This document shows, one piece after another, positions 34,601-43,365 of a stretch of DNA of 64,000 nucleotides. This stretch comes from Nostoc sp. RI_552 (GTDB lineage Bacteria > Cyanobacteriota > Cyanobacteriia > Cyanobacteriales > Nostocaceae). Where the stretch lies: the NCBI GenBank assembly GCA_016124525.1, contig WGNO01000024.1, positions 1 through 64,000 of the forward strand, written 5' to 3'. Under the pieces are notes generated by a model. That model was not told the origin of the DNA. It searched no databases and was given only the letters and a program-made list of their open reading frames with translations. The translations under genes were made by a program, and so were the position numbers. The stretch's first letter is position 1, and each line of letters starts with the position of its first letter.

Positions 34601-34806
34601 TTTGTGATTGGGCTGATTCCCTGAGGATCCTCAAAGCGGCTTTTTTTGAAGATGCAAATTTGGCTGATTTGGCTGATGATTTAAATTTAAAACTGGTAGA
34701 ATTATATTTCCTTGTTGCTTAGATGTTGATTATAGCTAGTATATTTTGTCCTAGTAATGTATAAAATCACATCAGCAGCCCTTTGTCCATAAGGTGAGTA
34801 AAAATC

Positions 34807-35142
34807 ATGTCCATAGTTTACGAAACAATTTACATTCTGCGTCCTGATTTGGGAGATGAACAAGTAGAGCAAGCTATTACCAGATACAAGAACTTGCTCA
34901 CGGAACTAGGTGGTGAAAATATCGAAGTTCAAAATCGTGGTAAACGTCGCCTGGCTTATGAAATTAAAAAGCATCGGGATGGGATTTACATTCAAATGAA
35001 CTACACCGGGAAAGGAAGTGCCGTGGCTCCCGTGGAGCGTGCTATGCGTTTGAGCGAAGAAGTGATTCGCTACTTGACCATTAAGCATGATGTACAGGAG
35101 GAAAAGGTAGAAGCAGAAGAGCCGGTTGCTGTTTCCGTCTAG
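34807..35142 (+). CDS. rpsF: 30S ribosomal protein bS6
   Basis: The product has 111 residues with the bS6 pattern: [11 protein letters not shown] at the N-terminus, the [17 protein letters not shown] core and an [15 protein letters not shown] end, plus a short acidic tail (EEKVEAEEP). It binds 16S rRNA with bS18 in the platform of the small subunit. A GGTGAG purine stretch lies about 8 nt before the ATG. It is monocistronic, with a long upstream region that may hold regulatory RNA structure and a hairpin downstream. Confidence 0.95.
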   Translation: MSIVYETIYILRPDLGDEQVEQAITRYKNLLTELGGENIEVQNRGKRRLAYEIKKHRDGIYIQMNYTGKGSAVAPVERAMRLSEEVIRYLTIKHDVQEEKVEAEEPVAVSV

Positions 35143-35160
35143 GAAAAGTTGTGAGTAAAC

Positions 35161-35194
35161 AGTATTGAGTTTTGAGTTGTAAAAACTCAATACT
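35161..35194 (+). terminator. Hairpin downstream of rpsF
   Basis: AGTATTGAGTTT and AAACTCAATACT form a perfect 12-bp stem with a 10-nt loop, starting 19 bp after the rpsF stop. There is no immediate T-run, though an A6T6 and a T8 stretch follow within 50 bp, so it may act as terminator or as 3'-end protection. Confidence 0.5.
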
Positions 35195-35347
35195 GAAAAC
35201 AGAAAATCTCAAAAAATTTTTTACCATCTGTTTTTTTTGGCTTGAGTTGGCAATACTCAATTAATAAGTACTTTCTCAAGGCACTACACCGCAGTTATAC
35301 CTAGCTAAAATTGGACAAGGATTCGTCAATGGGAGCTGTAAGCCACT

Positions 35348-35869
35348 GTGAGCCAAACTGACACGCCCGACATTCAAGCCCTCTCCACCGAGGTATCGCA
35401 GCTGCGCCAAGAGTTGCAGCTTCGTGATCAATTAGTCCAGGAGCTATGTCGAGAACTCTTCCGACTTGTAAAAAGCAATAGTAAATTTATACCCCTGGGG
35501 CTTCAACCTGAATATGATCCGAGTCAGTTACAAGCATTGCAAGAACAATTGCAAGCAATTGAACGGCAAGTAGTGTTCTACCAAGAACAAATTACTTCTC
35601 GTAATAGTGAAATTTATCAACTGCGACAATCAGTGCAAGAACTCACGGAGCAAAGTCGGATGTTGGAGGAAGTTGTACAAGAATTACCTCAAATTTACCG
35701 TCGTAAGTTCCAGGAGGGTATAGCTCCGGTCAGACAAAAAGTAGCAACATTACAACGAGAAAATCGCCAACTTCATGCAGAATTGCAAAGTGTGAGTTAC
35801 AGTTTGGCTTTAAGAACTCGCAGGGCTAGCCACAGTGCTATTGATTTACCCAATTTTCCCCGGCCATAG
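35348..35869 (+). CDS. Coiled-coil hypothetical protein
   Basis: The product has 173 residues and a GTG start with a GGGAG site about 13 nt upstream. Two long coiled coils are evident: residues about 8-42 (VSQLRQELQLRDQLVQEL) and about 57-150 (heptads in LQALQEQLQAIERQVVF, LRQSVQELTEQSRMLEEV and LQRENRQLHAEL). The C-terminus is short and basic. There is no signal or membrane segment. It looks like a conserved cyanobacterial protein, but I cannot assign a family or function; structural or cell-division-associated roles are common for such proteins, and that is inference only. It is likely monocistronic. Confidence 0.7.
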   Translation: MSQTDTPDIQALSTEVSQLRQELQLRDQLVQELCRELFRLVKSNSKFIPLGLQPEYDPSQLQALQEQLQAIERQVVFYQEQITSRNSEIYQLRQSVQELTEQSRMLEEVVQELPQIYRRKFQEGIAPVRQKVATLQRENRQLHAELQSVSYSLALRTRRASHSAIDLPNFPRP

Positions 35870-36076
35870 TAAGAATATTAATAATTTGCAACAATTCGGA
35901 CAATAATAAACCACTTACCTCTTTGGAAGTGGTGGATTTTTTTTAGGAGTAAGGTGAAATTTTTACGTGGTGCAGTTTGGATTGCAAGTGAACAAAATTT
36001 GCTTTTACCTGATTTGCTGTTCTCCCACTGCACCTGCTGGAACTTAGTTCAGTATGCCATAGCGAAATTAAGTAAA

Positions 36077-36472
36077 TTATGCAACTACTAAGTTGTTCTC
36101 ATTGGTGTGGGTAAAAATATTCTCGTAAGTATCAAAAATTTCAAACACTGAGTCGAGTTGTGTGAGCTCCAATATTAATCTAACCGGGGGTTGTACGTTA
36201 CATAAAACTAAACGACAACCATTTTTACGTGCTAATGTTAGTCCGTTAATTAAAGGGACCAATCCTGAACTGTCCATGAAATCTACTTCTGACAGATCAA
36301 TAACCCAGACTTGATGAGGTTGGGGTGTTACCTTAAGCATCTCTGTGCTAAAAGCCATTCCACCCTGCAAGTCTATAGTGCCGTGGGGCTTAAATAAAAC
36401 CACTTGATCTTGTGAGATAGTCATGAATTTAACCAAGTAATTGGAAGACGTAACAAAAGAGAAATTTGACAT
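36077..36472 (-). CDS. STAS-domain protein (anti-sigma factor antagonist type)
   Basis: The product has about 131 residues. The STAS fold is recognisable by VVLFKPHGTIDLQGG, VWVIDLSEVDFMDSSGLVPLI (the Ser of the MDSSGL loop is the usual phosphorylation site) and RLVLCNVQPPVRLILELTQLDS. Such proteins are phosphorylated by HPK-type anti-sigma kinases and switch partners; in cyanobacteria many act in two-component or slr-type signalling rather than on sigma factors. The N-terminal 16 residues may be over-called: a second ATG at 36424 (MTISQDQ) would also give a full STAS domain. Neither start has a good ribosome-binding site. No kinase or phosphatase partner lies nearby. Confidence 0.85.
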   Translation of the reverse strand: MSNFSFVTSSNYLVKFMTISQDQVVLFKPHGTIDLQGGMAFSTEMLKVTPQPHQVWVIDLSEVDFMDSSGLVPLINGLTLARKNGCRLVLCNVQPPVRLILELTQLDSVFEIFDTYENIFTHTNENNLVVA

Positions 36473-36954
36473 CAATACTGCTTCACTGTCAATCGCAGTG
36501 TAAATAACATCTGTGTTTGATTTCCAAACTCAGGAAGTTAGAGCAGTCATGTTGGATCCATCTAGTACAGTGTTTATGCTGTAAAATTTATGTTAACTTT
36601 TTTAAATATATGCATAACAGATCCATAATTTCAGTATCAAAAGTACCTTTTAAGATATTTTTATATGTTTTCTGGATATTTATGATTTTTATATAAGAAA
36701 TACTAAACAGCGTAGCATTAATTGTGAATTTGTGGTAGGGAGCTGATAAATATTGAGTTTTCAATATCTGGATAAGTAGAGAAGAAAAAAGCCAAAATCA
36801 AGGGTTTTAGTCAGTTATTGTTCAATTAACGATTTATTTGTTTCTGAATCACGGCACAGCCCTGCAATGCACTCCTGGGGGCGGATTGATTGACACCCTA
36901 GCCAGAGAAAAGCCAAGATATATGAAAGGTAAAAAATTGTAAAGGCGGTGCGGG
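36473..36954. other. Divergent AT-rich gap
   Basis: This 480-bp gap lies between the STAS gene (minus) and the DedA gene (plus) and should hold both promoters. I see no gene, strong hairpin or repeat. Confidence 0.5.
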
Positions 36955-37584
36955 ATGTCTCTTGATCTGATTTCACTAGAAAACATCCAGGAGTTTGCTC
37001 ACCAGTATGGCTACTGGGCAGTTTTTTTGGGAATTTTATTAGAAAATTTGGGCATTCCTCTTCCTGGTGAAACAGTGACTTTGGTGGGCGGATTTTTAGC
37101 TGGTAGCAAAGAACTAAACTATTGGTTGGTTCTGAGTGATGCGGTGGTAGGTGCTGTTATTGGTGGTGCTTGCGGCTATTGGATTGGTAAATTTGGCGGT
37201 TGGCCTTTCTTGGTACAAGTAGGTAAACTATTTCGCATTTCCGATGAACGATTGTTGAATATTAAAGACCAATTTAGTGAAAATGCCACTAAAGCTGTGT
37301 TTTTTGGGCGTTTTTTCCCATTGCTGCGAATTTTTGCAGCACCACTAGCTGGTATAGCTGAAATGCCTTTTAGAAAATTCTTTTTATACAACCTGTTGGG
37401 GGCAACACTCTGGGGTAGTGTGATGGTAACATTAGCTTTCTTTGCCGGCAAAGTTGTTTCCCTAGAACAACTGGTGGACTGGGTAAGTAAGTTTGCCATG
37501 GTGGCTTTACTAATCCTTGTTGCGTTGATTGCTATACCCATCTGGTTAGAATCCCGCCAAGTCAACCGGGTGACAGGTGAGTAG
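36955..37584 (+). CDS. DedA-family membrane protein
   Basis: The product has 209 residues. It carries the DedA/VTT pattern: ENLGIPLPGETVTLVGG near the N-terminus, GYWIGKFGG, the FFGRFFPLLRIFAAPLAG re-entrant motif with its conserved Arg, and NLLGATLWGSVMV. About five hydrophobic segments place it in the cytoplasmic membrane. DedA proteins are half-channel-like lipid or solute transporters, some acting as undecaprenyl-phosphate or phospholipid flippases and in proton-dependent homeostasis. The acidic Glu in the PGE motif is present. An AAGGCGG site precedes the ATG. It converges with argG. Confidence 0.9.
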   Translation: MSLDLISLENIQEFAHQYGYWAVFLGILLENLGIPLPGETVTLVGGFLAGSKELNYWLVLSDAVVGAVIGGACGYWIGKFGGWPFLVQVGKLFRISDERLLNIKDQFSENATKAVFFGRFFPLLRIFAAPLAGIAEMPFRKFFLYNLLGATLWGSVMVTLAFFAGKVVSLEQLVDWVSKFAMVALLILVALIAIPIWLESRQVNRVTGE

Positions 37585-37651
37585 AAACAAACACCTTAAT
37601 ATTGAGGGGTGCAGGGTGGCAAGAAAAGCCCCACTCCCCACTGGTCACTTT

Positions 37652-38854
37652 TTAACTTCTACTTTGCACCGCCCAAATACGAGTTGGTAATCCCCAAACG
37701 TAAATAAAGCCTTCAGCAGCTTTGTGGTCAAATTGATCTTCGGATCCGTAGGTTGCCAAATCTGGGCTATAGAGTGAATGGTCACTCCAACGCCCAACTA
37801 CAGTGGCGTTACCTTTAAAAAGTTTTACTCGTACAGTTCCCGAAACTCGTTCTTGTGTGGTTTGGATAAAAGCATCGAGTGCAGTTTTCAGTGGACTGTA
37901 CCAAAGACCGTTATAAACAATTTGGGTGTAAGTTTCTTCTATACCTCGCTTGTAGTGGGTAACATCTGCTGTTAAAGTCAGGCTTTCTAAATCACGGTGT
38001 GCCTGAATTAACACTAACATTCCGGGTGATTCGTAAATTTCCCGGGATTTGATACCTACTAAGCGGTTTTCTATCATGTCGATCCGCCCAATACCATGAT
38101 TTCCTGTTACCTGATTGAGTTGTTGAATTAGCTCAACAGGGTTTTTGGCTGTGCCGTTAAGGCTGGTGGGAATACCTCGTGTAAAACCAATTTCAATATA
38201 CTCTGGTTGACTAGGGGTATCAGCCATGGCCTTGGTCATTTCGTAGATTTCTTCTGGCGGTTCAACTGTTGGATCTTCCAGTACACCGGCTTCAATACTA
38301 CGACCAAGTAGGTTTTTATCAATACTGTAGGGGGAAGATTTCTTTACTGGTGAGGGGATACCAAATTTCTCTCCGTAGGCGATGGTTTCCTCTCGACTCA
38401 TACCCCACTCTCTGGCTGGTGCAAGGATCTTAAGGTTGGGATTCAAAGCGGCACAGGCTACATCAAAGCGAACCTGGTCATTACCTTTACCTGTGCAGCC
38501 GTGAGCTATGGCATCGGCCCCGTATTCATGGGCAACTTCCACTAATATCTTGGCAATCAACGGACGAGCCAGGGCTGTTCCCAAGGGATATCGATTTTCG
38601 TAAAGGGCATTTGCTTGAACGGCGGCAAAGGCATAATCTTTAACAAAACTTTCTTTAACGTCAGCCACTAAGGACTCACTTGCACCGGATTTCAGGGCTT
38701 TTTTTCGGATTGGCTCTAATTCATCTCCTTGACCTAAATCCGCCGCGAGGGTAATTACTTCTTCTACACCCCACTCATTTTTTAGGTAGGGAATACAAAC
38801 AGAGGTATCCACTCCCCCAGAATATGCCAAGACAACCTTTTTAGCGCGACCCAT
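37652..38854 (-). CDS. argG: Argininosuccinate synthase
   Basis: The product has 400 residues from the ATG at 38854, where the conserved [18 protein letters not shown] begins. The frame stays open upstream into repeat sequence, but that extension is not conserved-looking and is rejected. Motifs include the ATP-binding SGGVDTS, the [12 protein letters not shown] loop and the substrate-binding [10 protein letters not shown]. The enzyme joins citrulline and aspartate using ATP in arginine synthesis, in the cytoplasm. Length is normal for the family. A copy of a dispersed repeat begins about 60 bp upstream of the start, in the likely promoter region. Confidence 0.96.
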   Translation of the reverse strand: MGRAKKVVLAYSGGVDTSVCIPYLKNEWGVEEVITLAADLGQGDELEPIRKKALKSGASESLVADVKESFVKDYAFAAVQANALYENRYPLGTALARPLIAKILVEVAHEYGADAIAHGCTGKGNDQVRFDVACAALNPNLKILAPAREWGMSREETIAYGEKFGIPSPVKKSSPYSIDKNLLGRSIEAGVLEDPTVEPPEEIYEMTKAMADTPSQPEYIEIGFTRGIPTSLNGTAKNPVELIQQLNQVTGNHGIGRIDMIENRLVGIKSREIYESPGMLVLIQAHRDLESLTLTADVTHYKRGIEETYTQIVYNGLWYSPLKTALDAFIQTTQERVSGTVRVKLFKGNATVVGRWSDHSLYSPDLATYGSEDQFDHKAAEGFIYVWGLPTRIWAVQSRS

Positions 38855-38916
38855 TGGTTTGATTTCTCCAGTTAGGAAAACAATGAATGAGTCATTATTA
38901 TATGATATGTGGCAGA

Positions 38917-39045
38917 AATGTTGACTGTTGACTGTTGACTGTCCAAGTTGTGGGTCGGTGATACAAAATTTGAGCAATTAATGACTCTATATCTGGGTAA
39001 AACGCAAAAATTGTAAATTTTTATTGCAGGATTCAACACTTCTGG
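38917..39045 (+). repeat. Dispersed repeat, copy A
   Basis: It starts with three TGTTGAC heptamers, then TGTCCAAGTTG, a GTGATACAAAATTTGAGCA block, AATTAATGACTC, ATCTGGGTAAAA and GCAAAAATTGTAAA. Copy A lacks about 20 bp (the AGACAATGAACTTT part) found in the other copies. It lies between argG and the 832-residue gene. Confidence 0.75.
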
Positions 39046-39067
39046 ATATGTGGGTTGAAAACCTGAT

Positions 39068-41566
39068 TTAAAAATTGCCCCTTAAAAATACGCTGAATAT
39101 ATTCTCGTTGATATTTAATTCGTTGTTATCTTTATCTCTGCCATAGTCGTACTGATTATTATTCCAGGATAAGTTAAGTATGGGACTGTCCTGATTTGTG
39201 CCAAATTTCAATTGCCCTGCCACACCATAGACAGAACGAGCAGGGTTTTCATTGATAGGATTATAGTAGGCTGATAATGCGAAATTCTTGCTAAATCGAA
39301 TACCAACACCTGTAACCAGAATATTCTCAATGGAATCGGGTAAAACATCCCCAAAATAGTTAGTTATACCAAACCAAAAATCACTGATATTGGCCCTCGC
39401 TGCAAGTGTGATTGAATTCACAAAGTCATTGGGGCGAGTTTCTCGGTCAAAAGCATAATTAACTCCACTGGATATGACTAAATTACTATTGGGACTGAAG
39501 GGTATAACTTTAGTGACACCACCGCTTGCTTGACTGTAGTAATCAATATCTGGATTAACATAAGCGATTACACCTCCAGAAAAAGTCCATCTGTCGGGGG
39601 TTCTTTTCTTAAAATCTAAGCCTCCGTAAGCTTTAATTTCTTCTGCACCTATCACACCTGTATAATATCTGGTAGCTTGGTCTGTGGCGGTGAAATTTCC
39701 CGTGAAACTTACATGTGGCGCATATTTTATTTCTTCTCGGTATTTGTTAGTTGTGACATCATAAACTTCTTGATTTAAGTTAGTGGTGTAAACCTGAGTG
39801 TAAAAGTTGTCTAAATTGAAGGTGGAAAAATTTTGATTGTTAACGCTAGAAAAAAAACTTACATTAGAATCATACCCTCCTTCTCCACCACCCCCGGCTG
39901 CCACTGTCTGGGGGCCAATTTGTTGAAAACGACTACTAACATTGGACTTGCGTTCAATAACCCGTGATGCCCCCAACCAAATACTGTTAAATGTAGCAGC
40001 AGGTACTTGTTGTAAACCTGTGGCTGTTTGTGGCATATTTTCTGCTCTGCCAAATCCCCCATGATAAGCAGTCAAACTATGGGCAGGAAGTCTGACATTA
40101 TTAGCCGCTAAAAACAAATTGCTGTTAACATTAGGCTTAAAACCATTGGTCAAAGGTTTACCACCATTTTCAGGTGAAAGGGAATTATTTTTACTACTTG
40201 AGGTGAGTTTATTTTCTGAATCAGCAATATCAGGTATTATGTCGGGCAGAAAACTATATGCCACTTGCAAAGCTGTATTCAGTACAGTGTTATCATCATT
40301 TAAAATGAAATTAAATCCCTGGACTGTCCGACCAATAACAGCTTCTCGGTCATTAAGTTTGACAATTTGCCTAACTCGATAATAAGTTGTTGCGGGTGTA
40401 TTTTCTATTTCTTCTCTTCTGTCAATAGATGTTTTATTGCCACGACTATTGCCAACAAATGAACCTATGTTTGGTAATAACAAATCTATACCAATTTCTT
40501 GGCCATTAACTCCAGATTGAAATCCTGGTTGCCTAATGGCGGCTAATGTTTCTGGTTGTACAACATCACCTACTTTTGCAGTTTGGACGATGCGAGTAGG
40601 TGTTAGGGTGTCGGGGTTTATCTCACTAAATTTTAAACCGGGAGTATATGTACATACTTGATCTGGAGTACTACCGGGAAAAAGACATGAAGCTGTCATG
40701 CTTAGTTGGATTTTTGTGCCGAGTATGGTTTGGGGTTCTTTAAAATCAACAGTAACTTCTCTGCTTTTTCTCAGGGTTTGCAGTTGTAAATATTCTGCTT
40801 TTTGGTCTAGGGTTAAAACATTATTTTTTGTTAGGTTCTCTTGGATTTGTCCGTTGATTTTGATAACTCCGTTAATGTCAAAGTCTGTATTTCGGGTATT
40901 ACCAAAGTTAGTACCTACACTTAATTTTCTTTGGGTCAAATGATTAATTAATACACCATTTACTGGAATAGTAGTTATGGGAGTACGGATTTTTTTATCG
41001 TCAGCAATTCTAGGAGGAATAATATATTCTTCAGCTTGGGGTGGTTTTTCTGTTGGTGATTTTTGGTCAATATTTAACTCGTCGACTTCAAGCTGTAATC
41101 CTGGTGGTGGGTCTAGTGGATCTAATTGCTTAATATTAGACTGTACTTGACTAATTGTCTTGGGAATACAAGACTGAACTTGAGGATTAGTTTTTGCTAA
41201 ATCGTTGACTGTGGTAAATTCTGGTTCTCTAGTGTTGCCGGGGGGACAAGATGGTAGGTGGGAATTAGTTGTGGATAAATCTGTTACTTGTGTTTTTTGA
41301 ATCAAATTAGAGCCAGATGTTGGTAAAATCCTCTTAGCTCGCACATTAGCAATTAATGCAGAAGCATCTGCTAAAACATAAGCGCTTTTTTCTAATTCAG
41401 GGGTTGCGGATAATTTTAATTGGCTATGGTTAATTTGGTTTTCTATTTTCCATTTGTTTGCATATATCTCCGCACCTGCTGGTTTAGCAAAGAATATTGT
41501 TGTTGAACTTAATAAGAATACAAATACGAGGTTGAAGTTTTTGTAGGGAAGAATCATGTTAAACAT
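39068..41566 (-). CDS. Putative outer-membrane protein with signal peptide
   Basis: The product has 832 residues. The N-terminus is a Sec signal peptide (YKNFNLVFVFLLSSTTIFF, then AKPAGA with cleavage near residue 32). Residues 33-200 are low-complexity and polar. The second half (about 560-832) is rich in alternating aromatic/hydrophobic strands (YYTGVIGAEEIKAYGGLDF, FWFGITNYFGDVLP) and ends in the FLRGNF terminus with a final Phe, as expected for a beta-barrel recognised by the BAM complex. I do not recognise a named family; a porin- or autotransporter-like outer-membrane protein is the best inference. It is monocistronic and lies between repeat copies A and B. Confidence 0.7.
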   Translation of the reverse strand: MFNMILPYKNFNLVFVFLLSSTTIFFAKPAGAEIYANKWKIENQINHSQLKLSATPELEKSAYVLADASALIANVRAKRILPTSGSNLIQKTQVTDLSTTNSHLPSCPPGNTREPEFTTVNDLAKTNPQVQSCIPKTISQVQSNIKQLDPLDPPPGLQLEVDELNIDQKSPTEKPPQAEEYIIPPRIADDKKIRTPITTIPVNGVLINHLTQRKLSVGTNFGNTRNTDFDINGVIKINGQIQENLTKNNVLTLDQKAEYLQLQTLRKSREVTVDFKEPQTILGTKIQLSMTASCLFPGSTPDQVCTYTPGLKFSEINPDTLTPTRIVQTAKVGDVVQPETLAAIRQPGFQSGVNGQEIGIDLLLPNIGSFVGNSRGNKTSIDRREEIENTPATTYYRVRQIVKLNDREAVIGRTVQGFNFILNDDNTVLNTALQVAYSFLPDIIPDIADSENKLTSSSKNNSLSPENGGKPLTNGFKPNVNSNLFLAANNVRLPAHSLTAYHGGFGRAENMPQTATGLQQVPAATFNSIWLGASRVIERKSNVSSRFQQIGPQTVAAGGGGEGGYDSNVSFFSSVNNQNFSTFNLDNFYTQVYTTNLNQEVYDVTTNKYREEIKYAPHVSFTGNFTATDQATRYYTGVIGAEEIKAYGGLDFKKRTPDRWTFSGGVIAYVNPDIDYYSQASGGVTKVIPFSPNSNLVISSGVNYAFDRETRPNDFVNSITLAARANISDFWFGITNYFGDVLPDSIENILVTGVGIRFSKNFALSAYYNPINENPARSVYGVAGQLKFGTNQDSPILNLSWNNNQYDYGRDKDNNELNINENIFSVFLRGNF

Positions 41567-41956
41567 TTATGACAAACCTGCAATAATTACCTGGTTAAAT
41601 CAGACTTACTATGTATTGTTTCGTAAATTTTATTTGGAATATTTGGAGTATTTGGAGTATTTTTAACTTACAAAAATTACACCACTTTGCGGTGTAGTCA
41701 GGTACACTATTGGCGGGCAGTATGCGCAGCCCACAAAGGTTTCATGATTATGATTTGTACTTTATAGGAACGAAATATGCTGTATGTGATTGATTACTTG
41801 ATGAAATGTGGTAGAGACACACGCTAACCATGTCTCTAACCAATAAACATAAAAATGTAGGTTGAAAACCATCTGAAGATTATCAGGTCGGACATTAGGT
41901 GTGGCTCAGTTTACACTGCACCAGATGCTCCGACGGATTTTTCAACAATACAAAAT
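41567..41956. other. Intergenic gap with hairpins
   Basis: The gap holds a small inverted repeat at 41812-41838 (TAGAGACA / TGTCTCTA), a second one with arms GTCGGA (41887) and TCCGAC (41929) followed by a T-run, and a GGCGGGC-containing piece near 41714 that looks like a decayed palindromic unit. The second hairpin may terminate the exported-protein gene. Confidence 0.35.
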
Positions 41957-42385
41957 CTAAAACCCAGTTTCAATAGATCCGATGGGGATTAGTGTCTGTG
42001 TGGAGGTACCAATAAAGTTAGCTTGCTCAGTTTCTAAAGCAGGGTCTTCACTACCTGTGATAGTGACATTGTTGTAAATTTCTTCTTCAAATTGGTCAGC
42101 AGTTTCGAATACATAAGATCCACTATCGCTGATTAATTCAATTACTCCAGCGCTTCCTAAAGCAGCAGCGGAGACAAGACCCGCATTGCTAGTAGCTTTG
42201 GCGGCTGCATCATTTTTACCTACAGCTCCTGCTGCAGCCATTTCGGTTACTGAACCATCTGCGTCAAGGGTAACTGCTACAGCTCCCGCAACACCGCCAT
42301 CACCTGCAGAAGCTACAGAACCGAAGCCAAATACACTAGCGGAAACTGCAACTAATGCGATCGCTAATTTTTTGTTGAATTTCAT
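41957..42385 (-). CDS. Small exported hypothetical protein
   Basis: The product has 142 residues. A clear Sec signal peptide is present (MKFNKKLAIALVAVSASVFG, cleavage expected after VASA, about residue 27). The mature part is acidic and Ala/Gly-rich (AAAGAVGKNDAAAKATS) with an ETEQANFIGTSTQ segment near the end, and has no cysteines. No family is recognised. Composition suggests a secreted or cell-surface protein of low structural complexity. It shares orientation with the outer-membrane protein gene 390 bp downstream but is probably a separate transcript. Confidence 0.7.
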   Translation of the reverse strand: MKFNKKLAIALVAVSASVFGFGSVASAGDGGVAGAVAVTLDADGSVTEMAAAGAVGKNDAAAKATSNAGLVSAAALGSAGVIELISDSGSYVFETADQFEEEIYNNVTITGSEDPALETEQANFIGTSTQTLIPIGSIETGF

Positions 42386-42996
42386 AGACTTGCATTCCTA
42401 TTATTGAAACTTCAATGTACTGGTGATCTACGCATTTCCATATCTGTGCTGGGATGAATTTCAATATTTCAGTTACTGTTAGCTCCAATAAGACTATCAA
42501 CACATACTGTTGACTTTTAGGTGTGGACACTCTTAAGTATCTGAATCTGAATTGAAAAACATTATAATCCAACAATAATCAGATTAAGTTTAGATTAAAA
42601 CTTGCAGTGCGTAAATCTTGTGACAGGGTTATATTACTTAAAAACAATTACTTAGTCAAGCGGTTCAAAATTAATTTGAAATAACCGTTTTTTGATGGTA
42701 AAAATATATATTCTTAACTTTATCTTAAAGTAAAAATAAACGGAATTTCTTAAATTTTTACTAACTCAAATTAAACTTGACCAAATCAATGCTTTTCTTA
42801 GCCAGGTATTGTTTCCCAATTAATTTAAAAATGATTTACCGAAAAAATAGTTGTATTTGTGGTTTTTTATTAGAGAAACTGTCATTGCTCTCTACAGCAT
42901 TTATCTGGTTAGTATAGGTATTAAAAACTCGAGGGTTTTTAAAAGCAATTTAAGTTGAAAATGTATAAATAATTTATAAAGACTAAGGGATATTAA

Positions 42997-43135
42997 ATGT
43001 TGACTGTTGACTGTCCAAGTTGTGCGTCAGTGATACAAAGCAATTAATGACTTTATTCTTAATAGACAATGAACTTTATCTGGGTAAAAGGCAAAAATTT
43101 TAAAGTTTTATTGCAGGATTTAATACTTCTGATAT
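42997..43135 (+). repeat. Dispersed repeat, copy B
   Basis: It has two TGTTGAC heptamers followed by TGTCCAAGTTGTG, GTGATACAAA, GCAATTAATGACT, AGACAATGAACTTTATCTGG, GGCAAAAATTTTAAA and TTATTGCAGGATT. It lacks the ATTTGA block of copy A, but the right side is complete. Confidence 0.75.
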
Positions 43136-43220
43136 TTAAAGATACAAGATGTGTTTTTTGCAAAGTTTAATAAAAGGTAAAATAAAGAATAAGAAATAGT
43201 TAAAATTCCCCTGTGAATAA

Positions 43221-43259
43221 AAAGACCCCCAACTTTTTTTCAGGAAGTCAAGGGTCTTT
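43221..43259 (-). terminator. Intrinsic terminator of phoX
   Basis: The arms AAAGACCC and GGGTCTTT, with an inner partial stem (AACTTT / GAAGT), form a strong hairpin about 105 bp beyond the phoX stop. On the minus strand a TTTTTATT tail follows. Confidence 0.75.
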
Positions 43260-43365
43260 ACTTACAAGTTATTGGATAGGAAAATTACTTGAATTTTCGA
43301 GGTTAAACACAGACAACGACAAATAATGACAGGTGATGTATGGTTATTAACTAGCACATGGAGAA

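Larger units (their letters stand above)
42386..43365. other. Long AT-rich gap with repeat copy B and a terminator
   Basis: Nearly 1 kb without a gene separates the exported-protein gene from phoX, both on the minus strand. It contains repeat copy B (42997-43135) and the phoX terminator (43221-43259). The AT-rich part at 42590-42990 shows no further structure that I can support. Confidence 0.5.

Noticed and set aside
38855..38977. In-frame upstream extension of argG
   Set aside because: The added residues come from dispersed repeat sequence and the conserved [14 protein letters not shown] start is at 38854.
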